A stretch of 33,557 nt of DNA from RGIG3009 sp045653425. GTDB lineage: Bacteria > Bacillota > Clostridia > Oscillospirales > Acutalibacteraceae. Each line of letters opens with the position of its first letter. Position 1 is the stretch's first letter. The translations under genes and the position numbers were made by a program. The DNA lies in NCBI GenBank assembly GCA_045653425.1, contig JAZOLU010000014.1, forward strand, positions 1 through 33,557, in the 5' to 3' direction. Of this stretch, positions 20,121 through 29,259 are shown one piece after another. Below the pieces are notes generated by a model, which worked only from the letters and a program-made list of their open reading frames with translations, searched no databases and was not told the origin of the DNA.

Positions 20121-23024
20121 ATGATGAAATTCAGCAAACAAATGACGAAGGTTTTGTGCGTGTTGCTGGCGTTGTGCATGTTGTTGGCAACACCGGTCTG
20201 CTATGCTGAAAACGCAGCAGACGGGGTAACTGCCGACACAATCACAGGCGGTGATACCGGCGTTGCGGATGACGCGGAGGCATCGGATGATTCAACGACG
20301 AGTGTGCCGGGTTACGCAACATACTACGAGGAGAACAAGGATAAAACCCGTCCGCAAAACCCCGTGGTAGTCGGTGCGGAAGATGTTGTTGGCACCGAAT
20401 ATGCTGACAAATCTACAGCTACATACGATGGCAAAGACGGCGTTGTGATAAGCAAGGAAAACAGCTGGGCGGAATGGAAGTTTCAAATTCCCGAAACCGG
20501 CATTTACAATTTAACGCCGCAATATTATCCGTTGGCTGAAAGCGGTCGTCCCATTTCGTTAAGTATAACAATTGACGGTAAGTATCTCTTTACGGAATCC
20601 AAGTCGTTGTCCTTACCCCGCGTTTGGACGGATGATGTGGTAGACGGTAAGTTTGAGCAAGATGAATTGGGGAACAACCTTCGTCCTACGCAGAAAGAAG
20701 CCCCCCGCTGGATGGAAAATTCTTTTTTAGACGAGTTGGCCGTATATCCCGACCCTTATTTTTTCTATTTGGAAGCGGGTGAACACACCATCCGTTTTGA
20801 GCGTGTTCGTGAAGCACTGGCGATTCACAGTTTGAAATTCAGTAATACGGCAGCGTTTCCAACATACGAGGAGTATGTGCAACAACACGCCAATGGCGCA
20901 AAGCCGGTGGGCGAAGCTTTAACGTTGCAGGCAGAGCATCCTGTGGAAAAATCAGATTCCTCCTTATATGCGTTGACCGACCATCAAGATGTGGGAACAA
21001 CGCCTAACCACCCCATCAATATGATAATGAATACCATTGGTGGCTCTAACTGGGGCAGAATGGGTCAGTATATAACGTGGGAAGTGAACGTGAAAGAAGC
21101 TGGTTGGTATAAAGTGGCCATGCGGGCGCGTCAAAACACTAACCAGGGTTTAATTTCTTACCGAACCTTGTTGGTGAACGGCGAAATTCCGTTTGCTGAA
21201 GCGGTAGATATGGAATTTCCGTACGATATCGATTGGGGCGTGTTTGTCCTTGGCGGTGAAGAATCTCCGAAGATGTTGTATTTGGAACCGGGTGATAAAA
21301 TCACCTTAACAATTGGCGCAGGTAAATTGTGCGAGGTGTTGCGCGGCATTCAGTCGACGGTGCTGGAATTGAATAAGATTTACCGTGAAATTATTGTGAT
21401 TACCGGTACCCAACCGGACGTTTTCCAGGATTATTACTTGGAAGACAAAATTCCCGGGATTTCGGAAATGATTTTTGAACAAGCGGAAAAATTGATGGCG
21501 CTTGTCAATTACATTATAGAGGTAACCGGAAAGACCAGTGCGCAGACCTCTACCATTTCGAAGGTAGTGGAAGATTTGAACCGCTATGCGGCCAAATCGT
21601 ATGCGCTCACGTCGAATTTGGCCGGCTTCAAATCTGGCATTGAAAGTTTGAGTTCGTTGTTGTTGACTGTTGGTTCTCAGCCGGTAGAGCTGGATTGCTT
21701 CTATTTTGTTCCGGAAGAGACAAAAATCCCGTCCGGAAAAGCCGGTTTCTGGCAATCGGTGACATATAGCGTCCAAAAATTCCTTGGCTCTTTCTTTAAC
21801 GACTACCAAGGTAAGAGCAGCGAAGACACGTTGGAAGTTTGGGTATCCACCGGACGTGACCAACTGCAAATTTTAAGTTCTATGGTCAAGGAATTTACTG
21901 CGGAAACGGGTATTAACGTGCGGCTCCTCTTGGTGGATACCGGCGGCACGTTATTGAAAGCGACGCTGGCAGGCAAAGGGCCCGATGCTGCGTTGCTTGT
22001 TAGTAACGAGTACACTATTGACTTGGCGATGCGTGGCGCGTTGGTGAACCTAGATTCTGAAAAATACAATGTGCGCGCGGCTACGGAAGGAATGTTCTCC
22101 GAGTCCATTTGGAAACGGTTCTATTTTAACGGCGGTTATTATGGAATTCCCGAAACAATGGGTTGGTCGATGTTGTTCTATCGTACCGACATTTTTAAGG
22201 AACTGGATTTGGAAGTTCCCAAAACGTGGGATGATTTGTACGAAGTGCTACGCACCTTACAAGCCAGAAATATGAACTTCGCTATGCCCGACGGTAATGC
22301 AGGCAATAGTGGAAGTATTGGTATTTTCCATGCGTTGCTTTTCCAACGCGGCGGCAACTACTACAACAAGGAACTTACTCAAACCTTGTTTGACCAGCCC
22401 GAGGCGTATGAGTCGTTTGAGCAGTGGGCGGAATTTTATTCCAAGTACGGCGTTGAGCGTAGTGTAGACTTCCTTAACCGTTTTCGTTCCGGTGACGTGC
22501 CGATTGGCTACGGCAGCTATTCCTTCTACAACACGCTGATGGCGACAGCACCGGAGTTGCGTGGATTGTGGGCTATGGCTCCGATGCCCGGTCTTACGGA
22601 GGATAATCACGTAGTCTCTTCGGATGGTTCGGGATGTATGTTGTTGACGGCTGCCGAAAAGCGCGGCAGAGCGGACAGTGCCTACAAATTCCTTTCGTGG
22701 TGGACGGCTACGGAGCAGCAAATTCGCTACGGCAGCGATTTGGAAGCCACCATGGGCATAGCGGCTCGATATACTCCCGCTTCTATTGAAGCGTTCCGCG
22801 CTATGGGGTGGACCGAAGAAGAGTTGCAGTTGCTGGAAGCTCAGCGCGTGCAATTGGACAACGTGTATGAGGTTCCCGGCGAATATTTGGTGGCTCGTTC
22901 GTTGACCAGTGCCTTGCGTGCGGTTTTAGACCAGAATGTTGAACCGCGTCGAGCACTTGCACAGTACAACCGCGATATCAACGCAGAAATTAAGCGGAAA
23001 CGCAAAGAGTTTAATTTGGATTGA
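20121..23024 (+). CDS. Secreted solute-binding protein fused to carbohydrate-binding-like modules
   Basis: A 967-residue exported protein. A signal peptide spans about 1-32 (KVLCVLLALCMLLATPVCYA). Two beta-rich regions resembling galactose-binding/CBM-type modules follow, about 85-265 (WAEWKFQIPETGIYNLTPQY ... GEHTIRFERV) and 270-435 (GQYITWEVNVKEAGWYKVAM ... YLEPGDKITLTI), then a helical spacer (about 440-540). From about 570 to the end is a family-1 extracellular solute-binding domain (TLEVWVSTGRDQLQIL, GKGPDAALLVSN, YYGIPETMGWSMLFYRTDIF, SAYKFLSWW). No lipobox Cys is evident. Most sugar ABC binding proteins are 400-450 residues, so this is a large fusion. ATG 20121 or 20124 fits the AAGGG RBS; an in-frame GTG at 20118 does not. 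First gene of the operon. Confidence 0.9.
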   Translation: MMKFSKQMTKVLCVLLALCMLLATPVCYAENAADGVTADTITGGDTGVADDAEASDDSTTSVPGYATYYEENKDKTRPQNPVVVGAEDVVGTEYADKSTATYDGKDGVVISKENSWAEWKFQIPETGIYNLTPQYYPLAESGRPISLSITIDGKYLFTESKSLSLPRVWTDDVVDGKFEQDELGNNLRPTQKEAPRWMENSFLDELAVYPDPYFFYLEAGEHTIRFERVREALAIHSLKFSNTAAFPTYEEYVQQHANGAKPVGEALTLQAEHPVEKSDSSLYALTDHQDVGTTPNHPINMIMNTIGGSNWGRMGQYITWEVNVKEAGWYKVAMRARQNTNQGLISYRTLLVNGEIPFAEAVDMEFPYDIDWGVFVLGGEESPKMLYLEPGDKITLTIGAGKLCEVLRGIQSTVLELNKIYREIIVITGTQPDVFQDYYLEDKIPGISEMIFEQAEKLMALVNYIIEVTGKTSAQTSTISKVVEDLNRYAAKSYALTSNLAGFKSGIESLSSLLLTVGSQPVELDCFYFVPEETKIPSGKAGFWQSVTYSVQKFLGSFFNDYQGKSSEDTLEVWVSTGRDQLQILSSMVKEFTAETGINVRLLLVDTGGTLLKATLAGKGPDAALLVSNEYTIDLAMRGALVNLDSEKYNVRAATEGMFSESIWKRFYFNGGYYGIPETMGWSMLFYRTDIFKELDLEVPKTWDDLYEVLRTLQARNMNFAMPDGNAGNSGSIGIFHALLFQRGGNYYNKELTQTLFDQPEAYESFEQWAEFYSKYGVERSVDFLNRFRSGDVPIGYGSYSFYNTLMATAPELRGLWAMAPMPGLTEDNHVVSSDGSGCMLLTAAEKRGRADSAYKFLSWWTATEQQIRYGSDLEATMGIAARYTPASIEAFRAMGWTEEELQLLEAQRVQLDNVYEVPGEYLVARSLTSALRAVLDQNVEPRRALAQYNRDINAEIKRKRKEFNLD

Positions 23025-23038
23025 GAGGGGGGCACATC

Positions 23039-23944
23039 GTGAAAACTCAGAAGAAAACTGCTAGTTTACGAGCACAGGCGCGACAAGGATATGCTGTCCA
23101 TTATCTAATGATGACTCCGTTCTTGCTCACGTTTTTCACTTTTACCATACTGCCCATCGCGGCAGCTATCGTTTTAGCGTTTACAGATTTTAACATGGTG
23201 CAAACACCCGATTTTGTCGGCGTGGATAATTTTATCCGTTTGTTATTCCAAGACGATGTGTACATCATAGCTTTTAAAAACACCTTGATTATGGCGCTAA
23301 TGGTTGGTCCGGTTGGGTATATTTTGAGTTTCGTGGTGGCGTGGCTCATCAACGAACTTGGTTATCGTTTGCGCGTAATGTATACGTTCTTTATGTATAC
23401 ACCGGCGTTATGCGGTGGGGCAGCTGCTATTTGGTCATACATTTTTGCGGCAGATACGCAAGGTTTTTTGAATCATTTCCTGTTAAAACTCGGCATCATC
23501 AGTGCTCCGATAGGATGGACGTCCGACGTGAGGTTCACAATGCCGATTGCGGTGATTGTGGCCATTTGGGGCAGCTTTGGTACCGGTTTCTTGTCGTTCG
23601 TTTCCGGTTTGCAGTCTTTGGACCGCACCTTCTTTGAAGCGGCGGCGATTGACGGCTTGCGTAACCGTTGGCAGGAGTTGTATTACGTTACTTTCCCGCA
23701 GATGAAAGAATTCTTGCTATTCGGTGCCGTACAATCCATTGGCGCCGCATTTTCGATAGCTCCGACTATCACCGGTAACCCCAGCACCCAATATTCAACA
23801 CACACTTTGGTACTGCATATGAGCGACCATATGGGTACCCGTTATGAAGTGGGTTATGCATCGGCTGCCGCTGTGGTGTTGTTTTTACTTATATTTGGTT
23901 CGTGGAAACTAGTGAACAAGTTGCTGTCTAAACTTTCGGCGTAA
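23039..23944 (+). CDS. Sugar ABC transporter permease, MalF/UgpA type (pair 1)
   Basis: A 301-residue inner-membrane permease with six hydrophobic segments and the cytoplasmic EAA loop EAAAIDGLRNRWQELYYVTF near residue 200, which docks on the ATPase. GTG 23039 is chosen as start: GAGAGGGGGG (23023-23032) is spaced six bases from it, and the frame upstream overlaps the previous gene. It pairs with the next gene (MalG type), 12 bp later. Substrate is inferred to be a carbohydrate from the family and from the upstream binding protein. No ATPase gene accompanies it. Confidence 0.92.
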   Translation: MKTQKKTASLRAQARQGYAVHYLMMTPFLLTFFTFTILPIAAAIVLAFTDFNMVQTPDFVGVDNFIRLLFQDDVYIIAFKNTLIMALMVGPVGYILSFVVAWLINELGYRLRVMYTFFMYTPALCGGAAAIWSYIFAADTQGFLNHFLLKLGIISAPIGWTSDVRFTMPIAVIVAIWGSFGTGFLSFVSGLQSLDRTFFEAAAIDGLRNRWQELYYVTFPQMKEFLLFGAVQSIGAAFSIAPTITGNPSTQYSTHTLVLHMSDHMGTRYEVGYASAAAVVLFLLIFGSWKLVNKLLSKLSA

Positions 23945-23956
23945 GGGGGGATCGAG

Positions 23957-24844
23957 ATGGGAAAAATTAAAGCGTTTTTTGAGGAACTACATATTAAAAA
24001 TAGTCGCGTTATCCTGTCCCGTTCCAAGGGCGGAACCTTTGTTATTGCACTGGTGATATCGTTACTGTCGTTGTTTATGTTATTGCCGCCATTGTATTCT
24101 GTGATTCAAGCGTTCAAGCCGATTGAAGAGCTTTTCATTTATCCTCCTAGGTTTTTCGTGCAAAACCCCACTCTTGAAAACTTTAAAGTGCTTTTCCAGT
24201 TAGCGGGAAACCAGTGGGTACCTTTCAGCCGCTATCTGTTTAACAGCTTTTTTATTACAGTGATTGGCACCTTCGTTGCGGTGTTTATGTCTACATTGAC
24301 GGCTTACCCGCTGGCAAAAGGACATTTTCCTGGACGCGAAGCCATTTTCCAGGCCATTGTTTTGGCAATGATGTTCAACGGCGCAGTTACCGAGACGCCC
24401 CGGTATTTAATTATTGCCGGTTTAGGTATGGTGGATACCTATTGGTCGCTTCTTTTGCCCGCTATGGCGGGTACAAGCAACACCTTCCTTATGCGCCAAT
24501 TTATGAATACGGCTATTCCGGATTCCACCTTGGAGGCGGCGCGTATTGACGGTGCTAACGAATTTGCTATCTTCACTCGCATTGTTGTACCGAGCGTTCG
24601 TGCGGGTTGGATAACGCTAATCATCTTTGCGTTCCAAGGGTATTGGAACTCCGGTGGCGGCGAAATCTACACTGAAGAGCTAAAGACACTGCCTGTGTTG
24701 TTGAACTCCATTGCCGGCGGAGGTCTTGCCCGTGCGGGTGCCGGTGCCGCTGTTGGGGTAGTTATGATGATTCTTCCTATTATTATATTTCTCGTTTCAC
24801 AGAGCTCCATTACCGAAACGATGTCCCACTCTGGTTTGAAATAA
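23957..24844 (+). CDS. Carbohydrate ABC transporter permease, MalG/UgpE type (pair 1)
   Basis: A 295-residue permease with six hydrophobic segments. The EAA loop is EAARIDGANEFAIFTRIVVP near residue 195. The N-terminal half has LLPPLYSVIQAFKPIEELFI, typical of MalG-type subunits, with a roughly 40-residue cytoplasmic N terminus. GGGGGG precedes ATG 23957. It forms a heterodimeric channel with the preceding permease. The next gene starts 39 bp later, so the operon continues. Confidence 0.92.
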   Translation: MGKIKAFFEELHIKNSRVILSRSKGGTFVIALVISLLSLFMLLPPLYSVIQAFKPIEELFIYPPRFFVQNPTLENFKVLFQLAGNQWVPFSRYLFNSFFITVIGTFVAVFMSTLTAYPLAKGHFPGREAIFQAIVLAMMFNGAVTETPRYLIIAGLGMVDTYWSLLLPAMAGTSNTFLMRQFMNTAIPDSTLEAARIDGANEFAIFTRIVVPSVRAGWITLIIFAFQGYWNSGGGEIYTEELKTLPVLLNSIAGGGLARAGAGAAVGVVMMILPIIIFLVSQSSITETMSHSGLK

Positions 24845-24883
24845 GCAGTTCATCGGTAGCTAAAGAAAGGTGTGTGTTTGCCT

Positions 24884-26986
24884 ATGCCTAAAAAAATATT
24901 AGTTGCGTTGCTGGCGGTGGTGCTGCTTCTGGCGTTTCCGTTGACTGCGGGCGCGTTGTCAGTTAACTCGGTTCCGTACACAACGTACGACTACAACTTC
25001 CATAAAGAATCCGTTGCCTCGCCGGCAGGATATATTCCTGCGGAGAAGATTACTGCGGAAACCCTGGGTTTGGATTTGAGTTTTTCCACTCCAACGGACA
25101 TTTATTACGATAATAAAGATAGCATTTATTTGCTGGATAGCGATAACGGTCGCGTTATTGTTATGGACAAAAACCTCCAGCTCAAATCGGTGTTGGATAA
25201 CTTTTTGGATAAGCAGGGCGAAAAAATGACGTTTGCCGGCGCCGAAGGATTTGCGGTGGGCAAAGACGGCAAGTATTATATTGCAGATACAAAAGGGGAA
25301 CGCATTCTGGTGTTTAACCCCGATTATACCCTGCTGCGCGAGATTGGTAAACCCGAGGATGAAAAAGAAATCGAAGAAGGTTTTCCGTTCGACGTGAACA
25401 AGATAATAGTGGATGACCGCAACAATTTGTATGTTCTTTCTCATAGCAACAACATGGGCGCGTATGTGTTCGACAAAGATGGTAATTATCAGCGCTTTTT
25501 TGGCGGAAACAACGTGGTAAAGACCGGCGAAGTTATTTTAAAATATATGTTGCGTAACTTTTTGACACAAGAGCAGTTGGATGGTATGGTTTCCTCTACG
25601 CCGATTAACCTTGCCAGTTTTGACGTGGACGGCAAAGGCTTTGTGTATACCTCCACGGTTGTTTCTGGTGCAAAAACAACGCCCGAGGGGACTGTTCGTA
25701 AATTAAATTACTTGGGCAAAAACATTCTGGACGAGACGATTGTTTTCGGCGACTTGGAATGGGACCGTGCGAGTACAACCACGACTACCAACATTATTGA
25801 TTTGGACGTGGATGAGAGCGGATTTATTAATATGTTAGACTCTGGGCGCGGCAAGGTGTTTCAATACACCGAAAGAGGCGAACTGGTAGCCGTGTTTGGG
25901 GCTTACGGCAAACAATTTGGTACATTTTCCGGGCCGCAAGCATTGGAGTCTATTGGTGACAATGTACTTGTGGTAGACTCTACCAAGAACTGTCTGTATT
26001 TGTTCAAACCCTCTTCATATGGTTCGCGCTACCGTGAAGCCATTATGAAATTGCAAAACGACGATTTCGATGGTTCATTGAATATTTGGCAGCAGTTGCT
26101 GGCTGAAAACTCCAACAATGCGGATGCGTATTACGGCATCGGTCGTGTGTACGATATGCAGGGAGATTACGTTTCTGCTATGAAGTATTACAAACTGGCA
26201 GATGACCGGGATTCGTACTCGCAGGCCTTTGAGGAATATCGCAATATTTTGGTTGAAAAAATGTTTTTACCGGCGGTTGGCGTAATTATTGCGTTGTTTG
26301 TGTTGGCAAAGGTTGTGAAATACTTGCGCCGCAACAAGGTGAAAGCGGTAAACAATAGTGCCTATTCCAAACTGGAATCCAAATACACATTCCCGTTATA
26401 CACCGTATTCCATCCGATAGATGGTTTCCAGCAATTGAAGCCGCGCAAAATCGGCTCGTGGAAAGTGGCATGGACTTTATTGGCGGCACTGTTTGTGGTG
26501 TTCACGTTGGAATACTTCGTCACCGGCTATATGTTCAACCTTAATCGTGCGATGGATTATAATCTGCTAATTATGTTGCTCAAAACCATTGGCATTGTGT
26601 TTTTGTTTATCATTTCCAACTGGGCAATATGTACATTGTTCAACGGAAACGGTAACCTGAAAGAGATTTCCTGCGTTACGGCTTATAGCTTAGTACCGCT
26701 CCTTGTGGCTATGTTGTTTAAGATTATCGCTTCCAACGTCCTCAGTATGTCGGAGGGTGGCATAATCAACATCTTTTTGGTGCTTGGCATTCTTTGGACG
26801 GTGTTGTTGTTGCTGTGCGGTTTAAGCTGTATTCACGAATACACGATAACCCAAGCGGTATTCTCTGCCATCGCTACGGTGTTGGGCATGGCGGTCATCG
26901 TATTCCTGATAATTATGTTCTTTAGCTTAATGCAACAAACCGCCAGTTTTGTACAGTCCATTGTAACAGAAATTGCTACGCGCTGA
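24884..26986 (+). CDS. Secreted beta-propeller/TPR protein with C-terminal Yip1-type membrane domain
   Basis: A 700-residue protein with an unusual layout. A signal peptide (1-27, ILVALLAVVLLLAFPLTAGA) leads to NHL-like propeller repeats (about 60-385), recognised by recurring segments such as SIYLLDSDNGRVIVMDKN, YYIADTKGERILVFNP, LYVLSHSNN and FINMLDSGRGKVFQYTERGE. A TPR-like helical pair follows (about 388-445, NNADAYYGIGRVYDMQGDYV). A transmembrane helix near 460 is followed by basic residues, then a Yip1-like domain with about five helices (about 510-695, including VFHPIDGFQQLKPRKIGSW). The propeller and TPR would face outside, tethered to the membrane domain. Start is uncertain: ATG 24884 is 13 bases after AAAGAAAGG, while an in-frame TTG at 24878 is better spaced. 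Function unknown; the operon suggests a sensor or scaffold for glycan uptake. Confidence 0.85.
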   Translation: MPKKILVALLAVVLLLAFPLTAGALSVNSVPYTTYDYNFHKESVASPAGYIPAEKITAETLGLDLSFSTPTDIYYDNKDSIYLLDSDNGRVIVMDKNLQLKSVLDNFLDKQGEKMTFAGAEGFAVGKDGKYYIADTKGERILVFNPDYTLLREIGKPEDEKEIEEGFPFDVNKIIVDDRNNLYVLSHSNNMGAYVFDKDGNYQRFFGGNNVVKTGEVILKYMLRNFLTQEQLDGMVSSTPINLASFDVDGKGFVYTSTVVSGAKTTPEGTVRKLNYLGKNILDETIVFGDLEWDRASTTTTTNIIDLDVDESGFINMLDSGRGKVFQYTERGELVAVFGAYGKQFGTFSGPQALESIGDNVLVVDSTKNCLYLFKPSSYGSRYREAIMKLQNDDFDGSLNIWQQLLAENSNNADAYYGIGRVYDMQGDYVSAMKYYKLADDRDSYSQAFEEYRNILVEKMFLPAVGVIIALFVLAKVVKYLRRNKVKAVNNSAYSKLESKYTFPLYTVFHPIDGFQQLKPRKIGSWKVAWTLLAALFVVFTLEYFVTGYMFNLNRAMDYNLLIMLLKTIGIVFLFIISNWAICTLFNGNGNLKEISCVTAYSLVPLLVAMLFKIIASNVLSMSEGGIINIFLVLGILWTVLLLLCGLSCIHEYTITQAVFSAIATVLGMAVIVFLIIMFFSLMQQTASFVQSIVTEIATR

Positions 26987-27009
26987 TAACAGAGAGGAGA
27001 GATGAAAGA

Positions 27010-29259
27010 ATGAATACAAGAAAGCTTCTTCGGTTTATTCTGTGCGCAGTCCTCTCGGTGGCATTATTGCTTACGATGAGCGGTGCGGTTTTTGCAGAAG
27101 AGGACTGGACGGTTGACGACACGACGGTAACCGACGAAGAAGAAATAACGGTACGGTCGTATGAACAAGTTGCCCAAAGTGGCAATCTTACTATGTTTGC
27201 CGAAAAAGAGACCGGTGAATTTTATTTGAAGGATTCGGTTTCGGGCAAACAGTGGCACAGCACGCCTGTCGACGTAGACCAAGACGAAAAGACTAAGGGC
27301 TTGCAGAGAACTAACATCCGTTCTCAAATTTTGATAAGTTATATAAACCGTGAGGAGATGGCACTTACCGAGTACGACATAGATGCGAATAACGCATCCG
27401 ATGCGACCACCACGGTGCAAACCATTGCCAACGGTATTCGCGTAACGTATGTGTTTGAATTCCTGGGCTTTGAAATCCCGGTGGAGTACACTCTGCAGGA
27501 CGGTAAATTCTTTGCCACCATTGACCCCGATGATATCAAAGAAACCGCCGAATATATGTTAATCAACATCAATTTGTTGCCGGTGTTCGGTGCGGGGAAC
27601 TGGGCGCAAGAGGGATACTTGCTTGTGCCGGACGGAAGCGGCGCGCTGGTGGAGTTTAACAATGGTGTTCAACTGGCCAGCAACTACGAAGCGATGGTGT
27701 ACGGCGAGGAAATGGCGTATGCTCCCGAAAAATCCGTCACCTATACCGAGGCCATTCGTTTGCCGGTGTTCGGCACCGTTACCAACGGTAGCGCGTTGAT
27801 GGGCGTTATCACGCAAGGCGATGCCACATCTTCTATTACGGTTATCAACGGAAACGAACGTTGCGGATATAACGCGATTAGTTCTATTTTCCACTATCGC
27901 ACAATGCAGTCGCAGTACAATCTGTTTAACAAGCGGAAGGTTAATTTGGTTGCAGAACTTCCGTACGGATTGGATACTTATGAAGTGTGCTACTCCACAC
28001 TGAACGGAGAAGACGCGGATTATATCGGCATAGCCAATGCCTATCGCGAATATTTGATTAAGGAAAAAGGGCTTACAAAAAAAGATACGACCCCGACATT
28101 CCACTTAGACGCAATGGGTGCTTTTGAGCAAGATGCCACGTTCCTCGGCATTATTCCTTACACCAAAAAGGTTGCTCTGACCACTTACAAGGAATGTGAG
28201 GAAATCTTGGCCGGCTTAAAAGGCGCAGGCATTACCAACATTTCCTTACGCTATAAGGGCTGGAGCAACAACGGCTTAAAGAACGTGAAGGTTCCTAAGG
28301 CCGCCACACCGTTAAGCGCGTTGGGCGGGAAGAAAGGGTTTGCTTCGTTGCAGGAATATGCCAAAGCGGAGGGAATCAACTTTGTACCGGACGTTGACCT
28401 GCTTACGTTCCAAAAGAGCGGTAATGGCGTTTCCATTGGAAACAGTTCCATCCGTACGGTGTTTGGCAAAACCGTGTATCACTCGGAGTACATCCTTTCC
28501 AACTACGTTACGCGGCTGAAAACGAGCGTTACTGCCATTCTCAGCCCGGAACAGATTAGCACGGTTGGTCAGAAGTATTTGAAATCGTTGCAAAAGCAAA
28601 ACCTTTCCGGCGTAAGTTTGAGCAACTTGGGTGAATACTGCTACACAAACTTCTACGAGAAGAACCAGCAAGAGCGTGCGATGTTCCCCACACACGTTGA
28701 AAACGTGTTAAAAGAATATCGCGAAGCGGGTGTTCGTATGACGTTTGACGGCGGCAACGCTTATGTATTGCCGTATGCAGACTTAATTACCAATGTTCCC
28801 ACTCATTCCAGCGGTTACGACATTTTCTCGCAGGACGTCCCGTTCTATCAAGCGGTGCTACACGGCTATGTCCCGTACACCACGGAATCCATTCCGCAGT
28901 CGGCAGACCCGTTGTTGACTTACTTGTCGGCGGCGGAGACGGGCAGCGAACTGTTATATGTTGGCTTCCACGAAGACTCCTCGGTTCTGTTTGACACAAG
29001 TTATACCAATCTTTACGGTTCCACGTGGACATTGTGGAAAGATGAGGCGGCGCAGCATTATAAAGAGTATATGCCTCTTCTCACCAAAGTACACGACCAA
29101 ACAATGACCGAGCATCGGCAGGTAGAGGACGGAGTTTTTGTTACCGGCTATGCCAACGGCGTAAGTATCGCTGTGAATTACACCGATGCGGACGTCACGG
29201 TAGAAGGCAACACCGTGCCCGCCAAAGGCATTTGCGAATGGAAGGAGGGAGCCGCATGA
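27010..29259 (+). CDS. Large secreted DUF5696-type protein, possible glycoside hydrolase
   Basis: A 749-residue exported protein with a clear signal peptide (1-30, ending GAVFAEE). I recognise it as the DUF5696 type found beside sugar ABC genes in Firmicutes; the name is from memory. The N-terminal half (about 60-350) is beta-rich (LMGVITQGDATSSITVINGN, NLVAELPYGLDTYEVCY). The second half (about 370-660) has alternating strands and helices that look like a TIM barrel: ISLRYKGWSNNG near 411-422, GINFVPDVDLL, MTFDGGNAYVLPYADL near 577-592, YDIFSQDVPFYQAVLHGYVP. A small beta domain ends the protein (VSIAVNYTDADVTVEG). Acidic residues at strand ends make glycosidase activity plausible but unproven. 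The ATG is 23 bp after the previous stop with GAGAGGAGAG upstream; it overlaps the next gene by 4 bp. Confidence 0.85.
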   Translation: MNTRKLLRFILCAVLSVALLLTMSGAVFAEEDWTVDDTTVTDEEEITVRSYEQVAQSGNLTMFAEKETGEFYLKDSVSGKQWHSTPVDVDQDEKTKGLQRTNIRSQILISYINREEMALTEYDIDANNASDATTTVQTIANGIRVTYVFEFLGFEIPVEYTLQDGKFFATIDPDDIKETAEYMLININLLPVFGAGNWAQEGYLLVPDGSGALVEFNNGVQLASNYEAMVYGEEMAYAPEKSVTYTEAIRLPVFGTVTNGSALMGVITQGDATSSITVINGNERCGYNAISSIFHYRTMQSQYNLFNKRKVNLVAELPYGLDTYEVCYSTLNGEDADYIGIANAYREYLIKEKGLTKKDTTPTFHLDAMGAFEQDATFLGIIPYTKKVALTTYKECEEILAGLKGAGITNISLRYKGWSNNGLKNVKVPKAATPLSALGGKKGFASLQEYAKAEGINFVPDVDLLTFQKSGNGVSIGNSSIRTVFGKTVYHSEYILSNYVTRLKTSVTAILSPEQISTVGQKYLKSLQKQNLSGVSLSNLGEYCYTNFYEKNQQERAMFPTHVENVLKEYREAGVRMTFDGGNAYVLPYADLITNVPTHSSGYDIFSQDVPFYQAVLHGYVPYTTESIPQSADPLLTYLSAAETGSELLYVGFHEDSSVLFDTSYTNLYGSTWTLWKDEAAQHYKEYMPLLTKVHDQTMTEHRQVEDGVFVTGYANGVSIAVNYTDADVTVEGNTVPAKGICEWKEGAA

